From Flavobacteriaceae bacterium (GTDB lineage: Bacteria; Bacteroidota; Bacteroidia; Flavobacteriales; Flavobacteriaceae), in contig JABDLH010000075.1 of assembly GCA_013003145.1 (NCBI GenBank), positions 1 to 11,058 on the forward strand: a DNA stretch of 11,058 bases, in the 5' to 3' direction. Positions 1 to 7,350 of this stretch are shown piece by piece. Under the pieces are notes generated by a model. The model searched no databases, was not told where the DNA came from, and saw only the letters and a program-made list of their open reading frames with translations. Within the stretch, counting starts at the first letter, position 1, and each line of letters starts with the position of its first letter. Made by a program: the position numbers and the translations under genes.

Positions 1-593
1 ACAAACGCAAATTCTTCTTCATACACCCAATCGGTCACCCCGTTAATTACGCTATTGATCTTTCCGTCTGTCGTCAGCTGTATAGTTTCTGAAGTATCGA
101 GATCCAGAATATACATGTTGTTTTCAAATACATAGGCAACGCTAGACCCGTCAGGAGAAAGTGAGGGCTCCTGTATCTTTTGGTCCGAGATCCTTGTCAG
201 TTCTTTGCTTTCTACGTCGTATACGTAATAGATCCCAAGCCTGGAATGCCTGAAAATAGGTTCTATCTCTGTTGCCAGAATTACTTTAGATTCATCATTG
301 CTGAACTCATAAGAGGTAAAGAAAGGGATGTCTTTAAAATCGGCCGAATTCACCAGGGTTTCAACCTTTTCCTGGGTTTCGTAATCGTACAAGTCTATGG
401 TGCTGATGCGATCAGATCGGTCAAAATTAAGAACACTGTACTGTTTACCATTATCCATAGACCGGAGAACCTCAAGCCCCTCCGTACTAAAGGTGCCGTC
501 GTAGATCTCTTCGAGGCTTATCTGCTTTTCCTGGCCTATGGCCAGCTGCATTAAAGAAAGACCCAAAAAACAAAAAAGGGGAACTATTTTCAT
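1..593 (-). CDS. Dipeptidyl-peptidase IV (S9B family), N-terminal part, cut by window edge
   Basis: Reading leftward from ATG at 593 gives 197 full codons and no stop before base 1, so the rest of the gene, including the catalytic hydrolase domain, lies outside the window. Residues 1-20 form a signal peptide (short basic start, then a Leu/Phe/Cys-rich core, cut near AIG|QEK), so the enzyme is exported. The rest reads as beta-propeller, with repeats such as the PSLSPDGSSVAYV segment near 143-155. Residues 188-195 (DWVYEEEF) match the glutamate motif of the DPP4 propeller, where the acidic pair holds the free amino terminus of the substrate. The family releases X-Pro or X-Ala dipeptides from peptide N-termini. 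The gene is divergent from HMG-CoA reductase. One weak -7-like TAAACTTG lies on this strand at 629-622. Family assignment is strong. The exact subfamily cannot be settled without the C-terminal Ser-Asp-His region. Confidence 0.9.
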   Translation of the reverse strand, partial: MKIVPLFCFLGLSLMQLAIGQEKQISLEEIYDGTFSTEGLEVLRSMDNGKQYSVLNFDRSDRISTIDLYDYETQEKVETLVNSADFKDIPFFTSYEFSNDESKVILATEIEPIFRHSRLGIYYVYDVESKELTRISDQKIQEPSLSPDGSSVAYVFENNMYILDLDTSETIQLTTDGKINSVINGVTDWVYEEEFAF

Positions 594-731
594 GAATTAT
601 CAAAAATTGATTAAAAACTCCCAAGTTTACTAATATTTTCACGAATAAAATAACTTTAAACTCTAAATATGACAAGGAAGCTATTAAGCAGTGACAGGGA
701 ATCCCCTCCTGAAAATTTTACACTTTATCCG

Positions 732-739
732 TATCTTTG
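732..739 (+). promoter_or_regulatory. Candidate -7 promoter element for the HMG-CoA reductase/GHMP kinase pair
   Basis: TATCTTTG matches the Bacteroidota -7 consensus TAnnTTTG. Transcription would start at about 745, leaving roughly 15 bases before the ATG at 760. No clear TTTG -33 box sits about 19 bases upstream, where the sequence is only T-rich (716-719), so the call rests on one element and its position. If real, it rules out the upstream GTG at 691 as the translation start. Confidence 0.5.
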
Positions 740-759
740 AATGCATTAAAGCAAATGGC

Positions 760-2073
760 ATGACCCCCCCTATAGAAGGATTTTCCAAGTTATCCAAAGA
801 GGCAAAGATCAATTGGATAGCTGAACGATTTACAGACAATTCCGAGGAAACGAAAAAGATCCTTAAACGCTACTGGAACCAGGATGCAGAGGTGCAGCAA
901 TTGCACGATGAATTTATAGAGAACACGATCAGCAATTACTACTTACCCCTGGGTATTGCCCCTAATTTCCTGATCAATGGAAGAATCTATGCCATTCCCA
1001 TGGCCATTGAAGAAAGTTCTGTGGTCGCCGCCGCGAGTAAAGCGGCGAAATTCTGGTTAGACAGAGGAGGGTTTAAAGCCGAAGTTCTCGGCACGGAGAA
1101 GATAGGGCAGGTTCATTTTACCTATGGCGGAGACGCCGAACAACTGGCCACCTTTGTTAAGAGAATCATCCCTGTAATGAAAAGTGATGTGGCAGACCTT
1201 ACAGCGAAGATGGAAAAGCGGGGCGGCGGAGTGAAGAAGATCGAATTAGTGGATAAGCGCTCGGAACTGCCCGATTATTTCCAATTACACTGCACCTTTG
1301 AAACAGCCGATGCCATGGGGGCAAATTTCATTAATTCCTGCCTCGAGCAGTTTGCCCAGACCTTAGAAAGGGAAGCCAAGGACGATAGAGTGGTTTCGGA
1401 TGAAAATATGGAAGTGATCATGAGCATACTTTCCAATTATGTTCCCGGATGCACTGTTCGGGCCGAGGTATCGTGTAAAATAGATGAATTAGATGAACAC
1501 GATGATATCTCTCCCGTACAATTCGCAGAGAAAATGGTACAGGCCGTTGCCATTGCCAAAGCGGAGCCCTTCAGAGCCGTAACCCATAATAAAGGCATTA
1601 TGAACGGCATAGACAGCGTGGTGCTGGCCACAGGTAATGATTTCCGAGCCGTAGAGGCAGGGATACACGCTTATGCCTCCAAAGACGGCAGGTATACCAG
1701 CCTGACCCACGCGGCGATAGAAAACGATATATTTAAATTCTGGATAGAGATACCCCTTGCGCTGGGTACCGTGGGAGGCCTTACGGGCTTGCACCCGATG
1801 GTTAGACTGTCTCTCGATATCCTGCAGAAGCCATCGGCCAGGCAGTTAATGCAAATTGCAGCGGTAGCGGGGCTCGCCCAAAATTTCGCCGCACTTCGTT
1901 CCCTGGTCACCACGGGCATACAGCAGGGACATATGAAGATGCACCTGCTTAACATTCTTAACCAGTTACAAGCCAGCACCCCGGAAAAGACCGCTATTGT
2001 ACAGCTGTTCCGCGACCAGCAGGTCACGCACAGGGCAGTTGCAGAAGCCTTAGAGAAACTACGTAGCGCTTGA
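760..2073 (+). CDS. Hydroxymethylglutaryl-CoA reductase, class II
   Basis: This 437-residue enzyme interconverts HMG-CoA and mevalonate with NAD(P)H. In Flavobacteriaceae it supplies mevalonate for isoprenoids (quinones, carotenoids, undecaprenyl carrier). All four catalytic residues known from the Pseudomonas mevalonii enzyme can be placed: Glu85 in the IEESSVVAA segment, Lys278 in HNKG, Asp294 in GNDFRA, and His391 in QQGHMKMH. The Lys-Asp spacing of 16 equals that of the reference enzyme. The DAMGANFINS segment near 184-193 is the conserved dinucleotide/substrate-site motif, and length is normal for class II. The frame stays open back to a GTG at 691. The ATG at 760 is preferred because the candidate promoter lies between the two and because MTPPIEGFSKLSKEAK resembles a normal class II N-terminus. 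The stop TGA overlaps the next ATG by one base (TGATG), so the kinase downstream is probably translationally coupled. No membrane segment is seen, as expected for soluble class II enzymes. Confidence 0.95.
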   Translation: MTPPIEGFSKLSKEAKINWIAERFTDNSEETKKILKRYWNQDAEVQQLHDEFIENTISNYYLPLGIAPNFLINGRIYAIPMAIEESSVVAAASKAAKFWLDRGGFKAEVLGTEKIGQVHFTYGGDAEQLATFVKRIIPVMKSDVADLTAKMEKRGGGVKKIELVDKRSELPDYFQLHCTFETADAMGANFINSCLEQFAQTLEREAKDDRVVSDENMEVIMSILSNYVPGCTVRAEVSCKIDELDEHDDISPVQFAEKMVQAVAIAKAEPFRAVTHNKGIMNGIDSVVLATGNDFRAVEAGIHAYASKDGRYTSLTHAAIENDIFKFWIEIPLALGTVGGLTGLHPMVRLSLDILQKPSARQLMQIAAVAGLAQNFAALRSLVTTGIQQGHMKMHLLNILNQLQASTPEKTAIVQLFRDQQVTHRAVAEALEKLRSA

Positions 2074-2990
2074 TGAAAAAAACCTTCTACAGCCACGGGA
2101 AATTGCTGATCACCGGTGAATACGCGGTATTGGATGGCGCTCTTAGTCTTGCCCTCCCTACCCGTTTTGGACAGAGCATGGAAGTGGAAAGAATTAAAGA
2201 AAGTATTATCAAGTGGGAAAGTCGCGACACTGAGGACAATACCTGGTTCCAAGCAGATATCCCGCTACCCTTATCGACCCCAGGGAATAATACCGGAAAA
2301 GAAACTTCCGAATCACACTCCACATTATTAAAGCTCATTAAAACAGCGGAACAACAGCAGCCTGAATTCTTCGCAAGCGAGACAGGCTTTAAAGTGGTTT
2401 GCCACTTGGGGTTTCCACGAGACTGGGGCCTGGGCTCCTCCTCCACTTTGGTCAATAATATTGCACAATGGACCGATACGGACCCGTATCTTCTACTTGC
2501 TGAAAGTTTTGGCGGTAGTGGTTATGACATTGCCTGCGCAAGACAGCAATCGCCCCTTCTTTATCAGCGAACAGAGAACAGGCCAATCATAGAAACGGTG
2601 GAATTTGATCCGTCATTTTCTGATTCGCTTTATTTTGTTCACCTGAACCAGAAACAAAACAGCCGGGATGGTATTAGAACATACCGGGAAAGTACCGCTG
2701 ATAAAAGGTCCCTGGTCAAGAAAGTGAGCCAGATAACCCATGCGTTAATTGAAGCGACGCATCTGGATGAATTTGCCTCCTACCTTGAAAAGCATGAGCA
2801 GCTCATCTCCAGGGTCATTGGATTACCCATGGTTAAGGAAAAACTATTCCCGGACTATACGGGAAGCATCAAAAGTCTCGGCGCCTGGGGCGGAGATTTT
2901 GTGTTGGCAGCCGGTGGCACGGACACTCCTGAATATTTCCGCACCAAGGGTTACCAGACCATTGTTCCCTATCGTGAAATGATCTTATAA
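2073..2990 (+). CDS. GHMP kinase, GYDIA family
   Basis: This 305-residue protein belongs to the GHMP small-molecule kinase superfamily (galactokinase, homoserine, mevalonate and phosphomevalonate kinases). Three signatures are visible: the N-terminal GKLLITGEYAVLDG segment (9-22), the glycine/serine ATP-binding loop WGLGSSS (118-124), and a C-terminal GAWGGDFVLAAGG segment (270-282). Residues 150-154 read GYDIA, the sequence for which this Bacteroidota family is named. The aspartate there sits where related GHMP kinases carry their catalytic Asp, which is inference. The TGATG junction with HMG-CoA reductase implies coupled expression and points to the mevalonate pathway, with mevalonate or phosphomevalonate as the likeliest substrate. 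The substrate cannot be read from the sequence. The start is the ATG inside TGATG. A TTG three bases earlier is also open but has no support. A terminator follows immediately after the stop. Confidence 0.9.
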   Translation: MKKTFYSHGKLLITGEYAVLDGALSLALPTRFGQSMEVERIKESIIKWESRDTEDNTWFQADIPLPLSTPGNNTGKETSESHSTLLKLIKTAEQQQPEFFASETGFKVVCHLGFPRDWGLGSSSTLVNNIAQWTDTDPYLLLAESFGGSGYDIACARQQSPLLYQRTENRPIIETVEFDPSFSDSLYFVHLNQKQNSRDGIRTYRESTADKRSLVKKVSQITHALIEATHLDEFASYLEKHEQLISRVIGLPMVKEKLFPDYTGSIKSLGAWGGDFVLAAGGTDTPEYFRTKGYQTIVPYREMIL

Positions 2991-3020
2991 AAAAAGGCCC
3001 CGATCAACGGGGCCTTTTTT
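2991..3020. terminator. Bidirectional intrinsic terminator
   Basis: A perfect 12-bp stem pairs AAAAAGGCCCCG (2991-3002) with CGGGGCCTTTTT (3008-3019) around a 5-base ATCAA loop. The seven-pair GC core is flanked by A-tracts on the left and T-tracts on the right, so it gives a U-run on both strands. It starts one base after the kinase stop and lies 20 bases beyond the end of the convergent ppiD-like gene, so it can serve both transcripts. Confidence 0.93.
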
Positions 3021-3039
3021 GTTTCTAACCTTTATTCTA

Positions 3040-5160
3040 TTAATAGAATGAAGCGCGGTTATCTTCAATTTCTGCTTTATCCTTAAGCGCATTGTAGACA
3101 TCTACATTTACACGGTTGGCGTTGTTCGCCTGCAGGCTCCTGGCATAAGTGATATAGTTATCCAACTTAGGTGCTTCTGTTTTGTTGGTCACCTGTATCA
3201 TAAACACACCGGTCTCTCCAGAGATCAATCCAGATGTAGCTCCCTGCTCCATAGAGAACGCAGTTCCTACTACCATCGGCTCGCGACCTGCTCCGGGAAT
3301 GGTGGGCGACTTAACTGTCAGGGCAGAAGCAGTGGAGATGGTACTGTTGTTAGCAGATGCTATCGCTTCCATGGTCTTACCCTGGTTAGCTTCCTTGATC
3401 ATCTCAGCCTTTTTCTTCTTCCTGAGTATAGGCAATACCGTTGCAGAGGCATCCTCTACAGTCATTGTACCTTCTTTATACTTCTCAGTAAGCTGTACCA
3501 CAGCATAGCCATTGTTAATATTGAATCGCTTGATATCCCCTACTTCTGTGTCCGGGTTAAATGCCCATTGAACAACAGTTCTCTGCGCCCCAAGTCCTGG
3601 AAGGTTTTCGTCCATGGCTTTGATCTTATTTACCGGGCGTAAAAGATATCCACTTTCGTTGCTTAGCTCGGTCATAGGCTTATCACCGGAAGTTGCAGCC
3701 ATTTCAAATTTAGTAGCATCGGTAAACAAGGTATTGATCGTTTCTTCAGAAGCTTCGATAGCCCTGCTCAGGGTTGCTACTTGTACTACATCCTGCTTGT
3801 CATCCACTTTTACAATGTGGTAGCCAAACTCGGTTTCAACCAAGCCGATGGTACCCACAGAATTGTCAAAAGCAAAATCGTTGAATTTAGGAGTCATTAC
3901 TCCCTCCTGGAAATACCCCAGGTCTCCCCCTTGCGGAGCAGAAGGTCCGTCCGAATTGTCACGTGCTAACTCTGCAAACACTGTTCCTTGCTTCTTTGCC
4001 TCTGCCAATAGCTCTTCTGCCTTAGCTTCAGCCTCCTCTTGAGTCCTTTGCACATTAGGATTCGCTCTCCGCGCACCTTCATAGGCAATAAGAATGTGGC
4101 TTGCCTTAACGCTACCATTAGCTTTTTTATCGACCATCTTGGTAACCTTAAGGGCTCCATTGTCTTTATATGGGCCAAATATCTCACCTACGCCAAGGTT
4201 AAAAATGCTATCAGCGAATTGTTGTGGCAAGTCTTTCTTAGCCTTATAAATGGTATCAAATTTAGAATCGGAATTCCTGTCCAGGAAAGCATCGTAATCT
4301 GTCGTATTGACAAACCCACGGATGGTATCCGTTCTGTCTTCACTTTCCATATACTCAACCCTATCCTTTAATAAGGCCGTTATATCGTCTTCAATAGATT
4401 TTTCGTCCTCTGCAGAAGGCAGCTCCTGGAAGTATACAAACTGTATATCTCTCGCTTTTTCCTGTTTAAAGGATTCCCTGTTTTCTTTGATGTAGGTTTG
4501 GATCTCTTTTTTAGAAACCGTTACGCTACTGTCTGCAATTGAAGAGTAAGGTACCCTTACATATTTAATATCCACCTTATTGTTAGAAAGCTGGTAATCC
4601 AACTCCCCTTCTTTCAGGGTGGCACCTATCCCGGCTCTGACCAGGTTCAGGTACATTTGCTCTTTAGCTGCCTGAACTATGGCATCTTCATCCTGCAACC
4701 ACTGCTCGTACTGTGCAGGCGCAGTAGCTTTAAGTTCGGCGATGAATTCACGGAATCGGCGCTCGTCAAAGTTCCCGTTCTCATCCTGGAATTGCGGATT
4801 TTGCACAAAAGCAGGGTTTGACCTGATCAAATTAATGATCTGGTCTTTTTCAATGGCAATACCAAGATCTTCGATCTGTTGTTCCAGGATGGTTGTCCTC
4901 AATAATTGGTTCCATACACTGTTTACAAGCTGCATACTCGTGGTATTTGGCCCCACCCTTCTGGACAGTCGCTCTACCTGGTTACGAAAAGTTTCGATCG
5001 GGATCTCTTCTCCATTGACCTCAGCCACTGTAGACCCGACTTTTCCGTCGGAAAATCCGTCACTGGTAAAAATTCCTGAGATCACGAATGCAAATAATGC
5101 AAGTCCGATGATCAGGATCAGGACGGTAGTCCGTTTTCTAATGTTTTCTAATATTGCCAT
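3040..5160 (-). CDS. PpiD/SurA-type periplasmic peptidyl-prolyl isomerase and chaperone
   Basis: This 706-residue protein is anchored by one N-terminal helix (about 11-30) after a short basic cytoplasmic start, with the rest in the periplasm. Residues 36-235 look like a SurA_N/trigger-factor-type chaperone region. A complete parvulin (rotamase) domain spans about 350-455: KASHIL at 353-358, GGDLGYF at 411-417 and FGYHIVKV at 445-452. The family folds and escorts secreted and outer-membrane proteins. Segments at about 315-345, 530-562 and 630-661 resemble the C-terminal half of that domain, which suggests degenerate parvulin cores. At 706 residues it is longer than E. coli PpiD (about 620). 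The start is ATG at 5160. It is the last gene of the minus-strand block, 90 bases after the CNNM gene and ahead of the bidirectional terminator. The symbol ppiD is not assigned because orthology to the enterobacterial gene is unclear. Confidence 0.92.
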   Translation of the reverse strand: MAILENIRKRTTVLILIIGLALFAFVISGIFTSDGFSDGKVGSTVAEVNGEEIPIETFRNQVERLSRRVGPNTTSMQLVNSVWNQLLRTTILEQQIEDLGIAIEKDQIINLIRSNPAFVQNPQFQDENGNFDERRFREFIAELKATAPAQYEQWLQDEDAIVQAAKEQMYLNLVRAGIGATLKEGELDYQLSNNKVDIKYVRVPYSSIADSSVTVSKKEIQTYIKENRESFKQEKARDIQFVYFQELPSAEDEKSIEDDITALLKDRVEYMESEDRTDTIRGFVNTTDYDAFLDRNSDSKFDTIYKAKKDLPQQFADSIFNLGVGEIFGPYKDNGALKVTKMVDKKANGSVKASHILIAYEGARRANPNVQRTQEEAEAKAEELLAEAKKQGTVFAELARDNSDGPSAPQGGDLGYFQEGVMTPKFNDFAFDNSVGTIGLVETEFGYHIVKVDDKQDVVQVATLSRAIEASEETINTLFTDATKFEMAATSGDKPMTELSNESGYLLRPVNKIKAMDENLPGLGAQRTVVQWAFNPDTEVGDIKRFNINNGYAVVQLTEKYKEGTMTVEDASATVLPILRKKKKAEMIKEANQGKTMEAIASANNSTISTASALTVKSPTIPGAGREPMVVGTAFSMEQGATSGLISGETGVFMIQVTNKTEAPKLDNYITYARSLQANNANRVNVDVYNALKDKAEIEDNRASFY

Positions 5161-5186
5161 TTTTTGGTGGGTTTAAAATCAGTTGG

Positions 5187-5194
5187 CGAAAATA
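5187..5194 (-). promoter_or_regulatory. Possible -7 promoter element for the ppiD-like gene
   Basis: On the minus strand 5194-5187 reads TATTTTCG, one base from TAnnTTTG, and would give a leader of about 20 bases before the ATG at 5160. The 90-base gap 5161-5250 is the largest inside the minus-strand block, so an internal promoter is plausible. No -33 TTTG lies at the right distance; the nearest TTTG (5209-5206) is too close. Weak call. Confidence 0.3.
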
Positions 5195-5250
5195 CCACTT
5201 TCCATCAAATAATAAAAGCACTAAAACAGTGGATTCTACAGCCGAGAACT

Positions 5251-6540
5251 CTAATCCTTATCCAGCACTTCTACGGATACAAGATCTATTTTGTGGTTAG
5301 AAGATTCCAGGACGGTAAACATAAAATTTGCAATCCTGATCTGGCTGTCCTGTTCCGGTATTTCCCCGGTCTCATTCACGATGAGGCCCCCAAGAGTTTC
5401 GTACTCTTCGCTTTCAGGGAGCTCTAACTTATAATTCTCATTGATGTAATCAATTTCCAGGCGCGCCGCGAATTTGTAAAGGTCATCAGACAACTGCTCT
5501 TCATGCAGATCGGTAGAGTCGTGTTCATCTTCAATTTCCCCGAAGAGTTCCTCTACAATATCCTCAACGGTCATCACCCCTGATGTACCCCCGTATTCAT
5601 CTAACACTACAGCCATACTTTTCCTCTTCTTGGTCAGTACGTTAAGTATTTCCTGTATAAGCATGGTTTCGGGCACGTATTCTACGGGGAGAAGAATAGT
5701 TTTGATGGTTTTAGGCTTTTTAAACAACTCGTATGAATGCACATATCCAATGATGTTATCAATTGTGTCCTTAAAAACCAGGATCTTGGAATAACCCGTT
5801 TCACTAAATAGTTTAGCCAGGTTTTTTGGGGTCTCATGTAATTCGACCGCCGTGATCTCTGTCCTGGGAACCATTACTTCACGAGCCTTTACCGCTGAAA
5901 ACTCCAGGGCATTCTGGAAGATCTGTATCTCAGAATCCACTTCATCTGCTTCTTCCACGGTCTCCATCTGTTCCGTAATATAATCCCCCAATTCTATTTT
6001 ACTGAATGCCAACTGCACATCATCGCCATCAGTTTTAAAGATCGCCTTCAGGATAAAATCGGACACACGGATCACAAAATCCGAAATCAGGGAGAAGAAA
6101 AAATAGAAGAAATAAGCCGGGGCTGCCAGGGCTTTTAGAAGTGAATTAGCGTAGATCTGGAAGAGTACTTTGGGCAAAAACTCCGCAGTTACCAAAATGA
6201 TCACCGTAGATATGATGGTCTGGGTGAGCAAGCTGAAATCGGTCAGAATCAACCTGAGGAAGCCGCCAGCATGTGGTAACATGTCATTGAACCAGGCCAT
6301 AAGCAATTCGCCCATAAACAGACCGTAGATCACCAGGGCTATATTATTCCCGATGAGCATTGTTGCAATGAATTTAGAAGGTTTATAGGTGAGTTTTGCG
6401 AGCACCTTAGCCAAAAAGCCTTCTTGCTTCTTTTCTATCTCAATATGGATCTTGTTCGAGGATATAAAAGCGATCTCCATCCCGGAAAAGAAGGCCGAGA
6501 GGAGCAATGAAATAACAATGATAATAATTTGTGTTTCCAA
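5251..6540 (-). CDS. CNNM/CBS/CorC-domain membrane protein (hemolysin C-like family)
   Basis: This 429-residue protein shows the full domain order of the HlyC/CorC/CNNM family. The CNNM (DUF21) membrane domain spans about 1-165 with hydrophobic stretches near 4-20, 58-82, 104-128 and 138-165 and the conserved GNN at 64-66. A CBS pair follows at about 220-335, with VMVPRT at 222-227 and the acidic DEYGGTSGVMTVEDIVEE segment at 314-331. A C-terminal CorC_HlyC domain covers about 350-425, with ETLGGLIV at 381-388. Related proteins act in Mg2+ efflux or tolerance; the old name hemolysin is misleading. GldE of flavobacterial gliding belongs to the same family, but no gld neighbours are seen here. 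The frame has no ATG before Met21, which lies inside the first helix, so initiation is probably at TTG 6540 (possibly ATT 6543), just after the TGA of the upstream gene (TGATCATTTTG). Probably co-transcribed with the genes upstream. Confidence 0.92.
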   Translation of the reverse strand: METQIIIIVISLLLSAFFSGMEIAFISSNKIHIEIEKKQEGFLAKVLAKLTYKPSKFIATMLIGNNIALVIYGLFMGELLMAWFNDMLPHAGGFLRLILTDFSLLTQTIISTVIILVTAEFLPKVLFQIYANSLLKALAAPAYFFYFFFSLISDFVIRVSDFILKAIFKTDGDDVQLAFSKIELGDYITEQMETVEEADEVDSEIQIFQNALEFSAVKAREVMVPRTEITAVELHETPKNLAKLFSETGYSKILVFKDTIDNIIGYVHSYELFKKPKTIKTILLPVEYVPETMLIQEILNVLTKKRKSMAVVLDEYGGTSGVMTVEDIVEELFGEIEDEHDSTDLHEEQLSDDLYKFAARLEIDYINENYKLELPESEEYETLGGLIVNETGEIPEQDSQIRIANFMFTVLESSNHKIDLVSVEVLDKD

Positions 6541-6545
6541 AATGA

Positions 6546-6746
6546 TCAGGGCTTATCCTGCTGTCTGCTTTCAAATTTCTTTCGGTAGTTTCGACGGAAC
6601 AAAAACATAGCTACGGATACCACCGCAAAGAAAATGAAAATATATGTACCATCCCGGTCAACATTCCAGAGGCTGAAGATTTTGTAAATCGATACAATGG
6701 CCACGGCCAGGTAGAGATACTCTGTATACCTAAGAATCTTTATCAT
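6546..6746 (-). CDS. Small two-helix membrane protein, function unknown
   Basis: This 66-residue protein has two predicted membrane helices (about 9-26 and 34-50), a short polar linker (WNVDRDGT) and a strongly basic C-terminal tail (RRNYRKKFESRQ). By the positive-inside rule the tail lies in the cytoplasm, so both ends would be cytoplasmic. The ATG overlaps the TGA of lptC by four bases (ATGA), and its own stop abuts the start of the CNNM gene. It is therefore tightly embedded between an LPS-transport gene and a metal-transport-like gene. No enzymatic motif is visible. It is accepted as real because of the coupled junctions on both sides and the clean membrane pattern. I do not recognise the family; a helper or stabiliser of either neighbour is only a guess. 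Confidence 0.8.
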   Translation of the reverse strand: MIKILRYTEYLYLAVAIVSIYKIFSLWNVDRDGTYIFIFFAVVSVAMFLFRRNYRKKFESRQQDKP

Positions 6747-7348
6747 GATTGGTTTTCTTTTATGGTCATCAGACCATAGGTTCTATGTGCATTAAAATAT
6801 TGGAAATCCCTGTCAAAATCCATTCCCTCTCCATCCATCACCGTTCCGTCTTCAGGGTTAGTGTACCGAAACTTCTCCTGGGTGAAGATCCACTCATTAT
6901 CCCGGTCCCAGAACAATTGGGGAGCCTCGAGCTTTTTACCGTCATGGGTTTCAATAACCACGTTCCCCCTGAGATCGATCAGGTCTGTTGCCGAGTATAT
7001 AATCGCGTAATCGGCATTGATCACACTTTTATTGTTCTCCTCATCAAAGAATTCTACCTGCAGACCTTCCGGGAAGGTCCTATAGGGAAAGGCAAGGTTA
7101 TCAAAGTCTTTGCTTACAGGGCTCTCCAGGATAGCGATCACCCTTGAGTTCCCGAGATCCTCCCCTTCTAACGGCTCTTTCGTCTCTGTATAGATAAGGG
7201 TAAAATCCCTGGCTACACCTTGAGGATAAACTTCCTCACCGGCTTCTTCACCAACCCGCCTGTAGGTGTCCTGACAGGATATAAAAAGTATTGCCACAGT
7301 GAAGACTGTGGCAATGAACTTAAAATTATTTGTTAGCGTTAACCGCAT
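6743..7348 (-). CDS. lptC: LPS export ABC transporter periplasmic protein LptC
   Basis: This 201-residue protein fits the LptC family of Bacteroidota: an N-terminal membrane-targeting segment (10-24) and a beta-rich periplasmic domain. Recognisable stretches are DLRGNVVIET (125-134), LEAPQLFWD (140-148) and DGEGMDFD (172-179). LptC receives lipopolysaccharide from the LptBFG complex and passes it to LptA in the periplasmic bridge. The N-terminus reads as a lipoprotein signal ending LFISC with Cys25 followed by QD, whereas E. coli LptC keeps an uncleaved helix. The start is ATG at 7348, two bases after the stop of the TPR gene. The stop overlaps the start of the 66-residue gene. lptA, lptB and lptF/G are not in this window, so LptC is separated from its partners here. 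Confidence 0.88.
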   Translation of the reverse strand: MRLTLTNNFKFIATVFTVAILFISCQDTYRRVGEEAGEEVYPQGVARDFTLIYTETKEPLEGEDLGNSRVIAILESPVSKDFDNLAFPYRTFPEGLQVEFFDEENNKSVINADYAIIYSATDLIDLRGNVVIETHDGKKLEAPQLFWDRDNEWIFTQEKFRYTNPEDGTVMDGEGMDFDRDFQYFNAHRTYGLMTIKENQS

Positions 7349-7350
7349 TC

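Noticed and set aside
669..740. 23-codon ORF (starts MTRKLLSSDRE) upstream of HMG-CoA reductase
   Set aside because: It ends inside the candidate -7 element, so it would lie upstream of the transcript, and it has no recognisable features.
691..759. GTG-started 23-residue N-terminal extension of HMG-CoA reductase
   Set aside because: A TAnnTTTG promoter element lies inside it, and the ATG at 760 gives a normal class II N-terminus and length.
2070..2072. TTG start three bases before the GHMP kinase ATG
   Set aside because: The ATG in the TGATG overlap is the stronger and more usual coupled start.
4679..5176. 165-codon open frame on the plus strand opposite the ppiD-like gene
   Set aside because: It is antisense to a clearly real protein, is Ser/Arg/Cys-rich without domain motifs, and has no promoter. 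The same applies to plus-strand frames at 180-554, 3182-3508, 4039-4371 and 6749-7147 and minus-strand frames at 1489-1794 and 1671-2252.
5251..6540. Identification of the CNNM/CBS protein as gliding protein GldE
   Set aside because: It has the same domain family, but none of the genes usually beside gldE is present, and the family has several paralogues per genome.
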